Shown here: piece by piece, positions 9,448 to 19,922 of the stretch
Numbering within the stretch: position 1 is the first letter of the stretch
How the letters are laid out: the number at the start of each line of letters is the position of its first letter
Assembly (NCBI RefSeq): GCF_000427805.1
Contig: NZ_KE386585.1
Location: 239,812 to 303,811, forward strand
Source of the DNA: Budvicia aquatica DSM 5075 = ATCC 35567
GTDB taxonomy: Bacteria > Pseudomonadota > Gammaproteobacteria > Enterobacterales > Enterobacteriaceae
DNA: 64,000 nt
Reading direction: 5' to 3'
Program-made: the position numbers and the translations under genes
Notes under the pieces: generated by a model
Databases searched by the model: none
What the model saw: only the letters and a program-made list of their open reading frames with translations
What the model was told of the DNA's origin: nothing

Positions 9448-10437
9448 TTACTCCTGAAACAGCGCCTCAATACTTAGGCCTTGCTTCATCAGGATTTCTC
9501 TTAATTGAGCCAATCCTTCAACCTGAATCTGACGAACCCGCTCACGGGTCAGGCCAATCTCACTGCCTACATCTTCCAGCGTCGCTGCTTCGTAGCCCAG
9601 CAGACCGAAACGACGGGCTAAAACTTCCCGCTGTTTTGGATTCAGTTCAAACAGCCATTTTACAATGCTCTGTTTGATGTCGTTATCCTGAGTGGTGTAT
9701 TCAGGATCGTTGTTGTTTTCATCCGGTAGAATGTCGAGCAGTGCACTGTCAGATTCGCCGCTCAGCGGTGAGTCAACAGAGGTAACTCGTTCATTAAGAC
9801 GCAGCATACGGCTAACATCACCTACCGACTTGTCCAGTTTATTCGCGATGTCTTCTGCACGCGGTTCGTGGTCTAACTTATGAGAAAGCTCACGAGCAGT
9901 ACGCAGATATACGTTTAATTCTTTCACAATATGAATCGGCAAACGAATGGTTCGGGTCTGATTCATGATTGCCCGTTCAATTGTCTGTCTAATCCACCAA
10001 GTGGCATAGGTTGAGAAACGGAAGCCTCTCTCCGGGTCAAACTTTTCAACCGCACGAATCAGGCCCAGATTACCTTCTTCGATTAAGTCGAGTAGCGCTA
10101 AACCTCGGTTGTTATAGCGGCGTGCAATTTTAACAACTAAACGCAGGTTGCTTTCTATCATGCGACTACGAGCCGGTGCGTCACCGCGTAAAGCTCTTCG
10201 TGCAAAATAAACTTCTTCCTGGGCAGTTAAAAGTGGTGAAAAACCGATTTCTCCGAGATACAGCTGTGTCGCATCCAGCACATGTTGAGTCACTTCCTGT
10301 GAAAGCAGTGTATCTTCCGCCGAATTATCATCCTCAGCTACTTCTAGCTGGGCTTTTTCATCAAAATCTGCGGGTTCACTATCATCGAAATCAGCATTTT
10401 CAGGCCATTCGTTGACTTTCAGCGTATTGGAACTCAT
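9448..10437 (-). CDS. rpoS: Stationary-phase sigma factor RpoS (sigma-38)
   Basis: RpoS directs RNA polymerase to general-stress and stationary-phase promoters. The call gives 329 residues against 330 in E. coli. Regions 1.2 to 2.4 ([30 protein letters not shown], the core-binding [20 protein letters not shown] and the promoter-melting [19 protein letters not shown]) and the region 4 helix-turn-helix ([20 protein letters not shown]) are intact. The open frame extends 39 codons upstream into nlpD, but homology begins at MSSNTLKV and AGGA precedes the ATG at 10437. In E. coli the main promoter and the long sRNA-target leader lie within nlpD; the same arrangement is expected here. Confidence 0.97.
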   Translation of the reverse strand: MSSNTLKVNEWPENADFDDSEPADFDEKAQLEVAEDDNSAEDTLLSQEVTQHVLDATQLYLGEIGFSPLLTAQEEVYFARRALRGDAPARSRMIESNLRLVVKIARRYNNRGLALLDLIEEGNLGLIRAVEKFDPERGFRFSTYATWWIRQTIERAIMNQTRTIRLPIHIVKELNVYLRTARELSHKLDHEPRAEDIANKLDKSVGDVSRMLRLNERVTSVDSPLSGESDSALLDILPDENNNDPEYTTQDNDIKQSIVKWLFELNPKQREVLARRFGLLGYEAATLEDVGSEIGLTRERVRQIQVEGLAQLREILMKQGLSIEALFQE

Positions 10438-10495
10438 AGTTTGTTTTCCTACCCGTAGTTGCGACACACAGGCAGGAAAACCAACCCCTGCCCAG

Positions 10496-11647
10496 TTAAC
10501 GCTGCGGCAAATGCTGCAGCGGGTTGACGGATTTGCCCTTGTAACGGATTTCAAAATGCAATCTTACAGAACTGGCACCCGTACTACCCATTGTTGCTAT
10601 TTTTTGTCCTGCTTTAACTTCTTGCTGCTCAGCAACTAGCATCGAATCATTGTGTGCGTAGGCACTAAGGTAATCGTCATTATGTTTAATAATGATTAGG
10701 TTACCGTAACCACGTAACGCATTACCTGCATATACGATACGCCCATCTGCTGCTGCTAGTACCGATTGGCCACGTGAGCCAGCAATGTCGATACCTTTAT
10801 TGCCACCTTCCGAAGTTGAGAAGTTATCAATCACTTTTCCTTCGGTAGGCCAACGCCAACGAACGCCTGATGTACTGCTACTGCTGGTAGCCAATGGTGC
10901 CGTTGAGGCGCCGGCGGCTGCCGTAGAAGTCGAGGTCGTCCCTGTCGTTGCTGGTAACGTTTTATCAACATTTTGTTTACCAGTGTTAACAGCATACGCG
11001 TCTGATTTAGTAGAATCAACAGTTACTGGTTGATTTTGATTATTAATTGAAGATGAGACTACAGCCCCATTATTAGGGGTTCCAGCCAACATCCCGCCGC
11101 TGCTGGCACCGGTGGTATTTGCCCCGCCGCCAACATTTAAAACTTGTCCGGCAGACAGCGCATAAGGTTCAGAAATGTTATTTTTTTGTGCTAATTCGCG
11201 AAAATCATTACCGGTAATCCACGCAATGTAAAACAGAGTATCTCCGCGTGAAACGGTATATGTTTGACCGCCGTTATATGAACCCTTAGGAATATCAGAG
11301 TAGCTACGGTTATAAACAATCTTACCGCCGGCGGTGTTTACCGCAGTGGATTGATTATTAGCAGACGTCATAGGAGCCGCCTGACCCGCAGTTGCAGTAC
11401 CGGTGTCGTTAGCTCCCTGAGTGTAAACAATATTCGGGCGGCTGGTATCTATCGCCGTCGTTGTCGACGGTGAGCTATTCCCAATACCTGAGGTTGATGC
11501 CGGAGCGGAAGAGTAACCACCGCTGTCATTATTGATCGATGTTATTGGTGCCGGCGTTGTGTCATTACTACAACCTGTTAATAACAAACTCACTACCGTA
11601 CCTACTGTAATAAACCGACACACCGTCATCGGGCTTCCTTTACTCAT
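10496..11647 (-). CDS. nlpD: Murein hydrolase activator NlpD, lipoprotein
   Basis: NlpD is an outer-membrane lipoprotein that activates the amidase AmiC at the division site. The 383-residue protein has a lipobox LLTGC with Cys26, a Ser/Thr-rich linker, a LysM peptidoglycan-binding domain at about 128-172, a second low-complexity linker, and a C-terminal LytM (M23-like) domain from about 275 on. The final [20 protein letters not shown] is nearly identical to E. coli. As in the family, the catalytic zinc ligands appear degenerate. It lies directly upstream of rpoS, whose leader overlaps its 3' end. Confidence 0.96.
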   Translation of the reverse strand: MSKGSPMTVCRFITVGTVVSLLLTGCSNDTTPAPITSINNDSGGYSSAPASTSGIGNSSPSTTTAIDTSRPNIVYTQGANDTGTATAGQAAPMTSANNQSTAVNTAGGKIVYNRSYSDIPKGSYNGGQTYTVSRGDTLFYIAWITGNDFRELAQKNNISEPYALSAGQVLNVGGGANTTGASSGGMLAGTPNNGAVVSSSINNQNQPVTVDSTKSDAYAVNTGKQNVDKTLPATTGTTSTSTAAAGASTAPLATSSSSTSGVRWRWPTEGKVIDNFSTSEGGNKGIDIAGSRGQSVLAAADGRIVYAGNALRGYGNLIIIKHNDDYLSAYAHNDSMLVAEQQEVKAGQKIATMGSTGASSVRLHFEIRYKGKSVNPLQHLPQR

Positions 11648-11958
11648 GCTTCCCCCACCATAGCAGAATCAATAACTGATTAAATTCCATTAATATCTGG
11701 CCAATATCAGGCCAACTCAAAAAATATTTAGATCCATTAAAAATTTAATTTACCACTACATCACATGTTAACGGACTATTATTGCCGCTAGCTGTCAATA
11801 TCACTCAAAATGAGAGCAATATGTTGTAATTTATTGCAAAAATTTCAGCTTAACGCGCTGGAAAAAGGACATATCGGTAAATTGGACACTATATCTATAC
11901 CGAAGGTCAAACAAGAATAGCTAAATTTACCTATCTCTACGTAATCACAGTGCAGTCA
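11648..11958. other. pcm-nlpD intergenic region
   Basis: This AT-rich 311-base gap lies between the pcm stop and the nlpD start. It should carry an nlpD promoter, but I could not assign convincing -35/-10 hexamers. No hairpin terminator for pcm and no other gene is visible. Confidence 0.4.
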
Positions 11959-12591
11959 TCAAGCGAGATCGCCTTTAACTAAAGGGACAAAACGCACAGG
12001 TTCAATGGTGGTCACGGTAATGTTATCGCCGTGACGCTCAACGAGTTGTAATGATTGTGACTGATTTTGTTCCCCTACGGGCAATACCATTCTGCCGCCG
12101 TCGGCTAACTGCTCAACTAAGGCTTCAGGTATTTCTGCCGGAGCCGCTGTGACAATAATAGCATCAAAGGGACCGCGAACTTTCCACCCTTCCCAGCCAT
12201 CGCTGTGTCGGGTAGAAACATTATGTAAATCTAACTGTTTTAATCGGCGCTTTGCCTGCCATTGCAAACTTTTAATCCGTTCAACGGAATAAATATGGCT
12301 GACGATGTGGGCTAAAACGGCCGTTTGATAACCCGAACCGGTGCCAATCTCTAATACTCTGGAGTCCGGCGTTAAATGCAGTAATTCGGTCATTCGGGCT
12401 ACGGTATAAGGCTGAGAAATGGTTTGTCCGGCCCCGATAGGTAATGCTGTATTGTCATACGCCTGATGTGACAAGGCCTCATCAACAAAGTGCTCTCTGG
12501 GTACAGCCGCTATCGCTTGTAATACGTGCTGATCCTGAATCCCATGCTCGACCAGCTGTTTAAGCAACGTCTGCATGCGTTTACTTGGCAT
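11959..12591 (-). CDS. pcm: Protein-L-isoaspartate O-methyltransferase
   Basis: Pcm methylates L-isoaspartyl residues in aged proteins with S-adenosylmethionine, starting their repair in the cytoplasm. From ATG at 12591 it has 210 residues (208 in E. coli). The SAM-binding motif [16 protein letters not shown], the family motif [11 protein letters not shown] and the GQTISQPY active-site strand are all clear. The frame is open 10 codons further into surE, but the homologous start and an AAAGG ribosome site favour 12591. It begins two bases after the surE stop, so translation is probably coupled. Confidence 0.95.
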   Translation of the reverse strand: MPSKRMQTLLKQLVEHGIQDQHVLQAIAAVPREHFVDEALSHQAYDNTALPIGAGQTISQPYTVARMTELLHLTPDSRVLEIGTGSGYQTAVLAHIVSHIYSVERIKSLQWQAKRRLKQLDLHNVSTRHSDGWEGWKVRGPFDAIIVTAAPAEIPEALVEQLADGGRMVLPVGEQNQSQSLQLVERHGDNITVTTIEPVRFVPLVKGDLA

Positions 12592-12593
12592 AC

Positions 12594-13343
12594 TTAAGTA
12601 ACCTTTGCTTGAGATAACCATTGATTAATCACATCTTGTGCCGCATAGGCCGTTAAATCAACCTGAAGCGGCGTAATAGAAACATAACCTTGTTCTATGG
12701 CAGCAAAATCGGTGTCGGCACCGAAATCGTCTTTATCGCCGGGAGGACCAATCCAGTAGAGGTCATTTCCTCTGGGGTCCTGCTGGAAGATAACCTGACT
12801 GGCCGGATGTCGGCTCCCGCAGCGGGTAACTTTAAACCCTTTGATTTCTTCCAGCGGAATATCCGGCACATTGACATTTAATATTCTACCGGTTCTTAGC
12901 GGCTCTTTCTCGAGCCCCCTCAGCAACCGGCAGGTAATCGCGGCTGCGGTATCAAAATGGCGATGCCCGTCTAGTGATACGGCTAAGGCCGGCAGGCCCA
13001 GATGACGCCCTTCCATTGCCGCTGCAACCGTGCCGGAATAAATAACATCATCGCCTAAATTTGCTCCGGCGTTAATTCCGGAAACGACAATATCTGGTCG
13101 CGGAGCCATTAATGCATTAACACCGAGATAGACACAGTCTGTCGGTGTCCCTCTGACTGAAATATCACCGTTATTTAACCGCTGAATTTTCACCGGCATT
13201 TCCAGCGTCAGCGCGTTGGAGGAGCCGCTGCAGTTTCGATCGGGAGCAACTAATTGAACCTGAGCAAACTGGCGGATAGCGTCAGCCAGAATCTGAATGC
13301 CGGGCGCAGAAATACCATCATCGTTGCTTAATAATATTCTCAT
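12594..13343 (-). CDS. surE: 5'/3'-nucleotidase SurE
   Basis: SurE is a metal-dependent phosphatase acting on nucleoside monophosphates and short polyphosphates, linked to stationary-phase survival. The 249-residue sequence starts [10 protein letters not shown] with the metal-binding D8-D9, and has further family motifs [21 protein letters not shown] and [26 protein letters not shown]. Unlike in E. coli, where truD and surE are tightly packed, a 277-base gap with a truD terminator lies upstream, so surE-pcm must have its own promoter. Confidence 0.96.
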   Translation of the reverse strand: MRILLSNDDGISAPGIQILADAIRQFAQVQLVAPDRNCSGSSNALTLEMPVKIQRLNNGDISVRGTPTDCVYLGVNALMAPRPDIVVSGINAGANLGDDVIYSGTVAAAMEGRHLGLPALAVSLDGHRHFDTAAAITCRLLRGLEKEPLRTGRILNVNVPDIPLEEIKGFKVTRCGSRHPASQVIFQQDPRGNDLYWIGPPGDKDDFGADTDFAAIEQGYVSITPLQVDLTAYAAQDVINQWLSQAKVT

Positions 13344-13561
13344 TAATTATGCACTAACCCGTTATTCATTGAGATTCATCTCTTCCGGCTTAACTTAACC
13401 GCCATAAAATTCAGATAACGCTACAGTCAGAAGGCTTTACCAATTGAAAATAATAGCGAAGGCCGATTATAGCAACTAATTTAAATCGGATAAAACACCG
13501 ATGGGCTAAACGCCGATAACATGTGAACTCTGTCGCCCCTTTTGCCTTATCACTCAATCAT

Positions 13562-13599
13562 AAAAAAGAAGGCCCGCGTTGAACAACAGGCGGGCCTTC
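13562..13599 (-). terminator. truD terminator
   Basis: A perfect 10-bp stem (13568-13577 with 13590-13599, GAAGGCCCGC on the plus strand) is followed on the minus strand by six T residues. It lies just after the truD stop and separates the ispD-ispF-truD unit from surE-pcm-nlpD-rpoS. Confidence 0.92.
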
Positions 13600-13620
13600 A
13601 ATCTTATATCATTAATGGCA

Positions 13621-14661
13621 TCACTCTTCGGGAACGTTATCCACTGCGGCCGTCAGCATCAACTCTCTCACAACGCTGGTCGCAAAGCAGCCGGAAGGCA
13701 GCCAAAAACGCAGAGATAACCGTTGGTCATCTAACCATTCCCATACCATATTCTGTGGCTGTAACAGCACGGCACGGCGGGCATTCTCGACTCTTTCTCG
13801 CTTTACCAGCGACATCAGTGTTGGGTATTGGCTTAAACACTGCAGTTCAAACGCCAGCGCTTGGTCTTTAGTACCTAAATCCCGGTCGCCGGGTAACGGC
13901 GCCGTTACCTGTAATTCGCCGGCATTAAGCCGTTGCTGCAAAACCTCAAGCTCTTCAGCTTGGGCGACAAACCAGCTTCCCCGCCCCGTCAGTTGCAGTG
14001 CATCACCGGTCAATGCTTGTTGGTGTAATCCCTGCTCAATGCGGCTGCTGGCAATATGATTGAACATTGCGCTGCGTGCGGCAGAAAGATAAAAGCTGCG
14101 TTTATTACGCTCTTTCACTCGTATTTCGTTTTTAGCCCACAGCTCGGCCTGAATAATATTATTGCCGTTATGACCAAAGCGCTGTTCACCAAAATAGTTG
14201 GGGACACCGAAAGTCTGAATTTGTTGTAACCGTGACTCAGCCCGATCGCGATCGCTAATATTGCGTAGCGTTAAATGAAAAGCATTTCCCCGTAGTGTAC
14301 CGATACGGATTTTTCGCAAGTGGCGATCTGTTTTCAGAATTTCACAGCCTTCAAGCTCGAAGGTGCTAAAGTCAGGCGTCTCTTTGCCCGGCATTTGTAA
14401 ACAAAACCATTGCTCCGTGACCGCATGACGATCTTTCAGTCCGGCATAGCTGACTGAGCGGGCGGGTATTTTAGCAAAACGGGCAAGGTGATCGGCCACA
14501 AATTGGGTGTTGCATCCGGTTTTACGCAGATAAACTAAAACGTGTTCGCCTTCGCCGTCCGGTTCAAAGCCAAGATCTTCTTGCACCACAAAATCTTCAG
14601 CAGAGGCTTTTAATACCCCGCTTACGGTTGGCTCACCGTGCAGCCAAACTAGTGGCATCAT
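13621..14661 (-). CDS. truD: tRNA pseudouridine(13) synthase TruD
   Basis: TruD makes pseudouridine at position 13 of tRNA-Glu. From ATG at 14661 the protein has 346 residues (E. coli 349). The catalytic aspartate is D77 in [12 protein letters not shown], and NYFGEQRFG plus [17 protein letters not shown] are family hallmarks. The open frame runs 44 codons further into ispF, but homology begins at [11 protein letters not shown] and CGGAAA precedes that start. It follows ispF by 25 bases in the ispD-ispF-truD unit. Confidence 0.95.
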   Translation of the reverse strand: MMPLVWLHGEPTVSGVLKASAEDFVVQEDLGFEPDGEGEHVLVYLRKTGCNTQFVADHLARFAKIPARSVSYAGLKDRHAVTEQWFCLQMPGKETPDFSTFELEGCEILKTDRHLRKIRIGTLRGNAFHLTLRNISDRDRAESRLQQIQTFGVPNYFGEQRFGHNGNNIIQAELWAKNEIRVKERNKRSFYLSAARSAMFNHIASSRIEQGLHQQALTGDALQLTGRGSWFVAQAEELEVLQQRLNAGELQVTAPLPGDRDLGTKDQALAFELQCLSQYPTLMSLVKRERVENARRAVLLQPQNMVWEWLDDQRLSLRFWLPSGCFATSVVRELMLTAAVDNVPEE

Positions 14662-14686
14662 ATTTTTATTTCCGTTTGGTATTGTA

Positions 14687-15166
14687 TCAGGCAGCGGATT
14701 TAACCAATAAGGTGACGGCTTCACAGGCAATACCTTCTTTACGTCCGGTAAAACCAAGCTGTTCTGTCGTTGTCGCTTTAACGTTAACATCATCCATATG
14801 GCAGCTCAGGTCTTCGGCGATATTGACGCGCATCTGAGGAATATGCGGGGCCATTTTGGGTGACTGAGCAATAATAGTGACATCAACATTACCAACACGG
14901 TAGCCTTTGGCTTGAATCCGGCGGTAAGCTTCACGCAACAGTTCGCGGCTGTCAGCCCCTTTAAACGCCGGGTCGGTATCAGGAAACAGCTTACCAATAT
15001 CACCTAACGCCGCGGCACCCAGTAAAGCATCGGTTAATGCATGAAGCACCACGTCACCGTCTGAATGCGCAAGTAGTCCAAACTCATAAGGAATTCGAAC
15101 ACCACCAATAATCAACGGGCCTTCGCCGCCAAATTTATGAACGTCAAAACCATGACCAATACGCAT
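14687..15166 (-). CDS. ispF: 2-C-methyl-D-erythritol 2,4-cyclodiphosphate synthase
   Basis: IspF cyclises CDP-methylerythritol phosphate in the MEP isoprenoid pathway. The 159-residue length matches E. coli. The zinc ligands D8 and H10 lie in [11 protein letters not shown], with the third ligand in [19 protein letters not shown]; the C-terminal [19 protein letters not shown] is typical. The gene sits 16 bases after ispD on the same strand, so the consecutive-acting pair is co-expressed. Confidence 0.97.
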   Translation of the reverse strand: MRIGHGFDVHKFGGEGPLIIGGVRIPYEFGLLAHSDGDVVLHALTDALLGAAALGDIGKLFPDTDPAFKGADSRELLREAYRRIQAKGYRVGNVDVTIIAQSPKMAPHIPQMRVNIAEDLSCHMDDVNVKATTTEQLGFTGRKEGIACEAVTLLVKSAA

Positions 15167-15182
15167 TAGTCAGTCTCCTATT

Positions 15183-15908
15183 TTATTTATTGGTAGGTAA
15201 AAACGGCTGGGTAAGATAAAAGGTCGCCAGCGCCAGATCTTCCGGGCGGGTCACTTTTATATTATCGGAACGTCCTGCAACCAGTAACGGATGAAAACCA
15301 CAGTGTTCTAGCGCTGAGGCTTCATCCGTTAATGCGACGCCTTCATCTATTGCGCGGGTCATGCAGTCGTTGAGTAATTCAAGCGGGAACATCTGTGGGG
15401 TTAACGCATGCCAAAGCTCATTACGTTCAACGGTATGGGCAATAGATTGCTCACCGCTAACGGCACGTTTCATGGTGTCTTTTACCGGCATAGCCAGAAT
15501 ACCGCCCTGCCGGCCATTGATCACCTGATGAATAAGACGATCGAGGTCGGATAAATGCAAACAGGGGCGCGCTGCATCGTGAACTAAAACCCATCGCGCA
15601 TTCATTAAGCTAGCCTGTTTTAAGCCGGCCATAACCGAATCATAGCGTTCGGCACCACCGGTAGTCACAGAGACTCGCCGATCCTGTGATATAGAAAGAG
15701 TGGCAAAAATCGTATCTTGCGGGTGCAAAACAACGATCACATGTTGCACTAACTCATGGGATAGCAATGCCTCGATGGCATATTCAATAATGGTTTTCTG
15801 GCCTATGGCCAAATATTGCTTAGGGTAATCTGACTGCATTCTGCTGCCAATGCCGGCAGCAGGTAAAACGGCAATCATATCAAAATGAGGAGTCGGGGCC
15901 AGGCGCAT
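15183..15908 (-). CDS. ispD: 2-C-methyl-D-erythritol 4-phosphate cytidylyltransferase
   Basis: IspD joins CTP to methylerythritol 4-phosphate, the third step of the MEP pathway. The 241-residue protein has the nucleotide-binding [28 protein letters not shown] and [13 protein letters not shown] motifs. Its ATG directly abuts the ftsB stop (TAGATG), so ftsB-ispD-ispF-truD form one operon with probable translational coupling, the arrangement also seen in E. coli. Confidence 0.97.
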   Translation of the reverse strand: MRLAPTPHFDMIAVLPAAGIGSRMQSDYPKQYLAIGQKTIIEYAIEALLSHELVQHVIVVLHPQDTIFATLSISQDRRVSVTTGGAERYDSVMAGLKQASLMNARWVLVHDAARPCLHLSDLDRLIHQVINGRQGGILAMPVKDTMKRAVSGEQSIAHTVERNELWHALTPQMFPLELLNDCMTRAIDEGVALTDEASALEHCGFHPLLVAGRSDNIKVTRPEDLALATFYLTQPFLPTNK

Positions 15909-16217
15909 CTAATTGCTTCCGCCGCTGGTTTGGGCCGGTTTAGTCTGTTCAGGAATAATACGGTAAAAACTTTCGCCGGGTTTGATCATCCCCAGTTCAT
16001 TACGGGCGCGCTCTTCCAGCGCTTCTTTCCCGCCGTTCAGATCGCTAATCTCAGCAAACAGTCGCTCATTACGTGACTTCAGCTTTGCGTTATTGTCTTG
16101 TTGAACAACCAAATCATCCTGCACGCGCACATAATCATGAACGCCATTTTTGCCCAGCCACAGTGAGTACTGTAACCAGCCAAGTAGTGCAATCAATAAT
16201 AGCGTAAGTTTACTCAT
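15909..16217 (-). CDS. ftsB: Cell division protein FtsB
   Basis: FtsB forms the FtsQ-FtsL-FtsB complex that activates septal peptidoglycan synthesis. It is a 102-residue bitopic protein: residues 1-20 form the single membrane helix ([18 protein letters not shown]), followed by a periplasmic coiled coil rich in polar heptads and the conserved [17 protein letters not shown] segment. Length and sequence closely match the 103-residue E. coli protein. It is the first gene of the ftsB-ispD-ispF-truD unit. Confidence 0.96.
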   Translation of the reverse strand: MSKLTLLLIALLGWLQYSLWLGKNGVHDYVRVQDDLVVQQDNNAKLKSRNERLFAEISDLNGGKEALEERARNELGMIKPGESFYRIIPEQTKPAQTSGGSN

Positions 16218-16422
16218 TCCCGCCCCCTAAAAAACCGGCTAATCATCCCATAACTCACAGCCAGACTCCACCATAGAATAAGCCTCGGATAAACTTATAG
16301 ACTAAGATAAGGTTTGAAGAGGTGATTTTTCAGCGCAACAAAGCAGAGAGAGCCCATACAATCGATAAAGCCGAAGATTATCAGAAACGAATGGGTGTGA
16401 TGCTTAATACCGATGGTATTTT

Positions 16423-16457
16423 ATCCGGCTAACCTCGTCATCTCAGGCTAACCGGAT
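16423..16457 (-). terminator. Hairpin after the amino-acid ABC operon
   Basis: A 13-bp stem with wobble pairs (16423-16435 with 16445-16457) lies seven bases past the stop of the ATPase gene. No T-run follows on the minus strand, so it may act as an mRNA 3' end stabiliser rather than a full terminator. Confidence 0.5.
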
Positions 16458-16463
16458 AGCATT

Positions 16464-17192
16464 CTACAGTGACAATATTTTACTCAAGAAAGCCTGCGTA
16501 CGCTCATTGGCCGGCGCAGTAAATAGCTTTTCTGGTACGTCTTCTTCCTGAATAACGCCCTGATCAATAAAGATCACCCGATCGGCAACGTCGCGGGCAA
16601 AACCCATTTCGTGAGTAACAACCACCATGGTCATCCCTTCATGGGCCAGGGATTTCATCACCGCCAGAACTTCCCCAACGAGTTCAGGATCCAGCGCCGA
16701 AGTCGGTTCGTCAAACAGCATGACTTTGGGTTCCATCGCCAGCGCTCTGGCAATGGCAACGCGCTGTTGTTGACCGCCGGAAAGCTGGCTTGGATAAGCA
16801 TCAATCTTATCCAATAAACCGACTTTACGTAGCAGTAGCTCCGCATTCTTAATGGCTTCAGCCTTAGAGAGCTTTTTCACATCCATTGGCGCCAGAATTA
16901 AATTCTCCAGCACCGTCATATGAGGAAACAGATTAAAACGCTGAAAAACCATGCCTACGCTTTGGCGAAGCTGGTTAAGATCGGTTTTCGGGTCGTGAAC
17001 ATTGAATCCGTTAACCGTAATCTCACCGCCAGACATCTCTTCTAACGCATTCATACAGCGTAAAAAAGTACTTTTTCCTGAGCCCGACGGGCCGATAATG
17101 CAGACCACCTCGTTAGCGGCGATATCGCAAGAGATACCGCGTAACACGTGAGTGCTGCCAAACTGCTTTTGTAAGTTACGAATCTTAATCAC
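16464..17192 (-). CDS. Polar amino-acid ABC transporter, ATP-binding subunit (GlnQ type)
   Basis: This 242-residue cytoplasmic ATPase powers uptake of a polar amino acid. Walker [10 protein letters not shown] is at 34-42, the Q-loop is [13 protein letters not shown], the signature is [15 protein letters not shown] and Walker B is [14 protein letters not shown], with the switch His in VVTHEMGF. Overall it is of the GlnQ/HisP subgroup. Its first codons overlap the last codons of the permease gene by 8 bases, so it is translationally coupled to it. The exact substrate cannot be read from this subunit. Confidence 0.93.
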   Translation of the reverse strand: MIKIRNLQKQFGSTHVLRGISCDIAANEVVCIIGPSGSGKSTFLRCMNALEEMSGGEITVNGFNVHDPKTDLNQLRQSVGMVFQRFNLFPHMTVLENLILAPMDVKKLSKAEAIKNAELLLRKVGLLDKIDAYPSQLSGGQQQRVAIARALAMEPKVMLFDEPTSALDPELVGEVLAVMKSLAHEGMTMVVVTHEMGFARDVADRVIFIDQGVIQEEDVPEKLFTAPANERTQAFLSKILSL

Positions 17193-17946
17193 TTCGGCCT
17201 AACCTCGTTTCCATATGCTTAACCATCAGGGAAAGTAAGAACGTAATGACCCAGTAAACAATCGAGATTGTCAGATAGGGTTCCCAATAAGTGGCATATG
17301 CCCCGGAGACAGTTCGGGCAGCATAAGCCAAATCGGCCAAACCGATAGCGGATGCCAAAGAGGAATCCTTAACGATAGATATCGCATTGTTACCCAACGG
17401 AGGCAACATACGGCGGAAGGCCTGTGGAAGAATAATCTTACGCATCGTTTTGCCATAGCTCATGCCTAACGAGCGGGCCGCTTCCATTTGGCCACGATCG
17501 ATAGACTCGATCCCCGCCCGGAAGATTTCAGAAATATAGGCACCGGAGTTAAGGGTAATCGCCACCACGCAGGACAAAAATGCACCATAGTCAGAGCGTA
17601 GCATTTTAGCAAAATCAACCGACATCATGCCGCTGGTAACCAGCAAGCCATCACGTGGGTTGATCAGTAGAGGAATAAGGGCGAAATGGACCACCATGAT
17701 CTGCACAAACAGCGGCGTTCCACGAAAGGCACTCACATAAATCCGTACCGGCCACTGCACAAAAAAGCGTAAACAGAAATCTAATCCTGGGCTACGAGGA
17801 GCGCGAGCAGAACGACCTAATCCAAGAATCAGTCCCCAGGCTCCGCCTAAAATAACGCAGACGACGGTGCACTTGATGGTCATCCATGCACCCTGCGCAA
17901 ACAGCGGGGCATATTCCTGGATAATTTCCCAGCGAAATCCTGACAT
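17185..17946 (-). CDS. Polar amino-acid ABC transporter, permease subunit
   Basis: The 253-residue membrane protein has the HisMQ/GlnP fold with about five membrane helices and the conserved EAA loop ([45 protein letters not shown]). Only one permease gene is present, so it probably works as a homodimer. An insertion around residues 88-115 ([23 protein letters not shown]) extends the loop between the second and third helices. It lies between the binding-protein gene and the ATPase gene, with a terminator-like hairpin upstream. Confidence 0.92.
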   Translation of the reverse strand: MSGFRWEIIQEYAPLFAQGAWMTIKCTVVCVILGGAWGLILGLGRSARAPRSPGLDFCLRFFVQWPVRIYVSAFRGTPLFVQIMVVHFALIPLLINPRDGLLVTSGMMSVDFAKMLRSDYGAFLSCVVAITLNSGAYISEIFRAGIESIDRGQMEAARSLGMSYGKTMRKIILPQAFRRMLPPLGNNAISIVKDSSLASAIGLADLAYAARTVSGAYATYWEPYLTISIVYWVITFLLSLMVKHMETRLGRSD

Positions 17947-17968
17947 AAAAAGAATCCGTTTAAAAAAG

Positions 17969-17993
17969 TTCAGGGCGAAACCGTCGCCCTGAA
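17969..17993 (-). terminator. Attenuating hairpin between binding-protein and permease genes
   Basis: A perfect 10-bp stem (17969-17978 with 17984-17993) with a 5-base loop is followed on the minus strand by C and a run of six T residues. It has Rho-independent form but lies inside the operon, so it probably causes partial termination that keeps the binding protein in excess. Confidence 0.8.
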
Positions 17994-18041
17994 TAGATAT
18001 GCCCCAAATAATTTTATTTTCACGGGCACTATTAAAAAATA

Positions 18042-18818
18042 TTACTCGGCAGGTAGTACCGGAATATCACCATCAAACCAGTTCTGATAAATCTTTGCGT
18101 AGGTACCGTCAGCAATAATTTTCTTTAGCCCTGCGTTAATTTTATTACGCAGCTCGGCGTTATCTTTAGCGACTGCAATACCAAAATATTGACGTTCGAA
18201 CTTGTCATCAAACACCAAGTTAAACTCTTTTTCCGGATGGTTTTTGATGTAGAACTTAGCGACACCGACATCGCCCACAGCGGCATCAATGCCATCTTCA
18301 TACAGTTCTTGCAGCATCAGAGGCGTGTTATCAAAACGCTTGATTGCGGTACTGTTTTTACCTAAAACTTCAGATACAACGATATCACCCGTACTGGAGT
18401 TAACAACGCCGACTTTTAACAGTTTTAGTTCAGCAAGTGACTTAATCGATTTGCCTTTTGGTACCACAATGGCCTGTTCTGCCGGGAAATAAGGCGCTGA
18501 AAAATCAACCATTTGCTTACGCTTATCAGTGATGGTGATCCCAGAAATAAGGATATCCCGGTCGCCGCTGCCTAAGGTTGCAAAAATGCCTTCCCACGGT
18601 GTATTAACCAGTTTAATGTTGAAACCTTCGGCCTTTGCAATGGCAGAAATAATGTCAATATCAAAGCCCTGAAGTTCTTTTTTACTGTTTTCAAATTCAA
18701 ACGGGCGATAAGTGCCGCCGGAACCGACAACGTAGGTTGGTTCAGCGGAATGAGCCACGGGCATGGTACAAATAACGGCCGCCAGACAGGCACCGAAAAT
18801 AGAAAGGCGTTTAAACAT
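18042..18818 (-). CDS. Periplasmic amino-acid-binding protein (ABC type)
   Basis: This 258-residue protein has a signal peptide ending in VAHSA and the type II periplasmic binding fold of the SBP family 3. The motifs YRPFEFENSKKELQGFDIDII, WEGIFATLGSGDRDILISGITITDKRK and YFPAEQAIVVPKG are typical of the lysine-arginine-ornithine/histidine/glutamine group. The DRDILISGITIT segment, carrying the carboxylate- and amino-binding residues, suggests a basic or polar amino acid. It is the first gene of the three-gene importer and is divergent from the YjiH-like gene. Confidence 0.92.
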   Translation of the reverse strand: MFKRLSIFGACLAAVICTMPVAHSAEPTYVVGSGGTYRPFEFENSKKELQGFDIDIISAIAKAEGFNIKLVNTPWEGIFATLGSGDRDILISGITITDKRKQMVDFSAPYFPAEQAIVVPKGKSIKSLAELKLLKVGVVNSSTGDIVVSEVLGKNSTAIKRFDNTPLMLQELYEDGIDAAVGDVGVAKFYIKNHPEKEFNLVFDDKFERQYFGIAVAKDNAELRNKINAGLKKIIADGTYAKIYQNWFDGDIPVLPAE

Positions 18819-19175
18819 AAGTTATATCCTTAACCAATGAGAAATGACGTATAGCCAAAATTATGCACGAATAACGCATAAAAATACATATACCTCATCA
18901 TAATCTGGTAAAAAATAAGATTTTAGTCTATTTTATCTGGCCCTAAAATTGACCTGATTTTAGCGACTATTTTTAACAAAAGGAGCACATCATTGCCTAC
19001 ATAATTCTATTAATTTTAAATAATTAGCTAATATTCACCGTTGAATATCACCTAAATTAGAAAAGCGTGATCTACTCCAATAGTATTTGATGATCAAGGT
19101 CAAAAGATGCTGAAAGATTAGAAATGATAATCTTTGATTAACAACAACTGTAATAACTTCATCAGGAAACACTCT
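18819..19175. promoter_or_regulatory. Divergent promoter region, amino-acid importer / yjiH-like operon
   Basis: This 357-base AT-rich region must hold the promoters of two divergent operons. Long A/T tracts are evident, but I could not align a known operator or a convincing sigma-70 promoter. No gene is visible in it. Confidence 0.45.
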
Positions 19176-19883
19176 ATGTCTAATGAAAGTTCACTCCCTG
19201 ATCAACCGGAAAAAATCAAGGTTGGCATAGGGGCATATATCTCATTGATATTCGCTATGGTCTTTTTTTCTGGCCTGTTAGGGGGAAAAGAGTGGTGGTC
19301 AGTTTTTGACTTCACTACGTTAAATGGCTCATTCGGCAAGGTCGTATCAAACGCCACTGAAGTTGATGGTGCGCTCAACGTAACCAAAGGAACCTTTAGA
19401 GGAACCGGCGGCGGCGGCGCAATGGATGGTTTCCTATTTGCATTTGGCCTTATCCCGTCGGTGATGTTTGCCTTAGGTATGATCAACGTTTTAGAGCATT
19501 ACGGTGCGTTAAATGCCGCGCGTAAATTACTTACGCCTCTGCTACGCCCGCTACTGGGGATCCCGGGTTCAACCGGTTTAGCCATTATCGGCAGTCTGCA
19601 AAGTACTGACGTGGGTGCATCACTCACTCGCTCACTGGCAGATGAAGGCCAAATTAATGAAAAAGAGAAAGACCTGATCACCATGTTCCAGTTTTCTGCC
19701 GGAGCAATGATCACTAACTTTTTCTCATCGGGTGCCGTTTTATTCACCCTGATGCTGGCTGATGGTACCCCTGCGGTTCCGGCCTCTATCGGTTTATGTA
19801 TTTGTGTCATGTTCGTAATGAAAATTTTCGGCGCGAATGTCTTCCGGCTTTATCTGGCGTTAACCAGTAAAAAAGAAGCCTGA
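19176..19883 (+). CDS. YjiH-like nucleoside-recognition (gate) domain membrane protein
   Basis: The protein has 235 residues from ATG at 19176, which AGGAAA precedes; the frame is open 14 codons further but without a ribosome site. It has about five membrane helices and a gate-domain segment (GFLFAFGLIPSVMFALGMINVLEHYGAL). This is the family of E. coli YjiH, which in E. coli neighbours yjiG and the isoaspartyl dipeptidase gene iadA. It is followed by its YjiG-like partner and by an M20 peptidase, so the pair is probably a transporter for a small peptide-like substrate. That role is inference. Confidence 0.82.
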   Translation: MSNESSLPDQPEKIKVGIGAYISLIFAMVFFSGLLGGKEWWSVFDFTTLNGSFGKVVSNATEVDGALNVTKGTFRGTGGGGAMDGFLFAFGLIPSVMFALGMINVLEHYGALNAARKLLTPLLRPLLGIPGSTGLAIIGSLQSTDVGASLTRSLADEGQINEKEKDLITMFQFSAGAMITNFFSSGAVLFTLMLADGTPAVPASIGLCICVMFVMKIFGANVFRLYLALTSKKEA

Positions 19884-19922
19884 TCAATAACAAATACTGA
19901 ATAAAATTAAGGATTAAAGATT

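Noticed and set aside
10438-10554. 39-codon N-terminal extension of RpoS
   Set aside because: The extension overlaps nlpD coding DNA, has no RpoS homology and lacks a ribosome site, while AGGA precedes the ATG at 10437.
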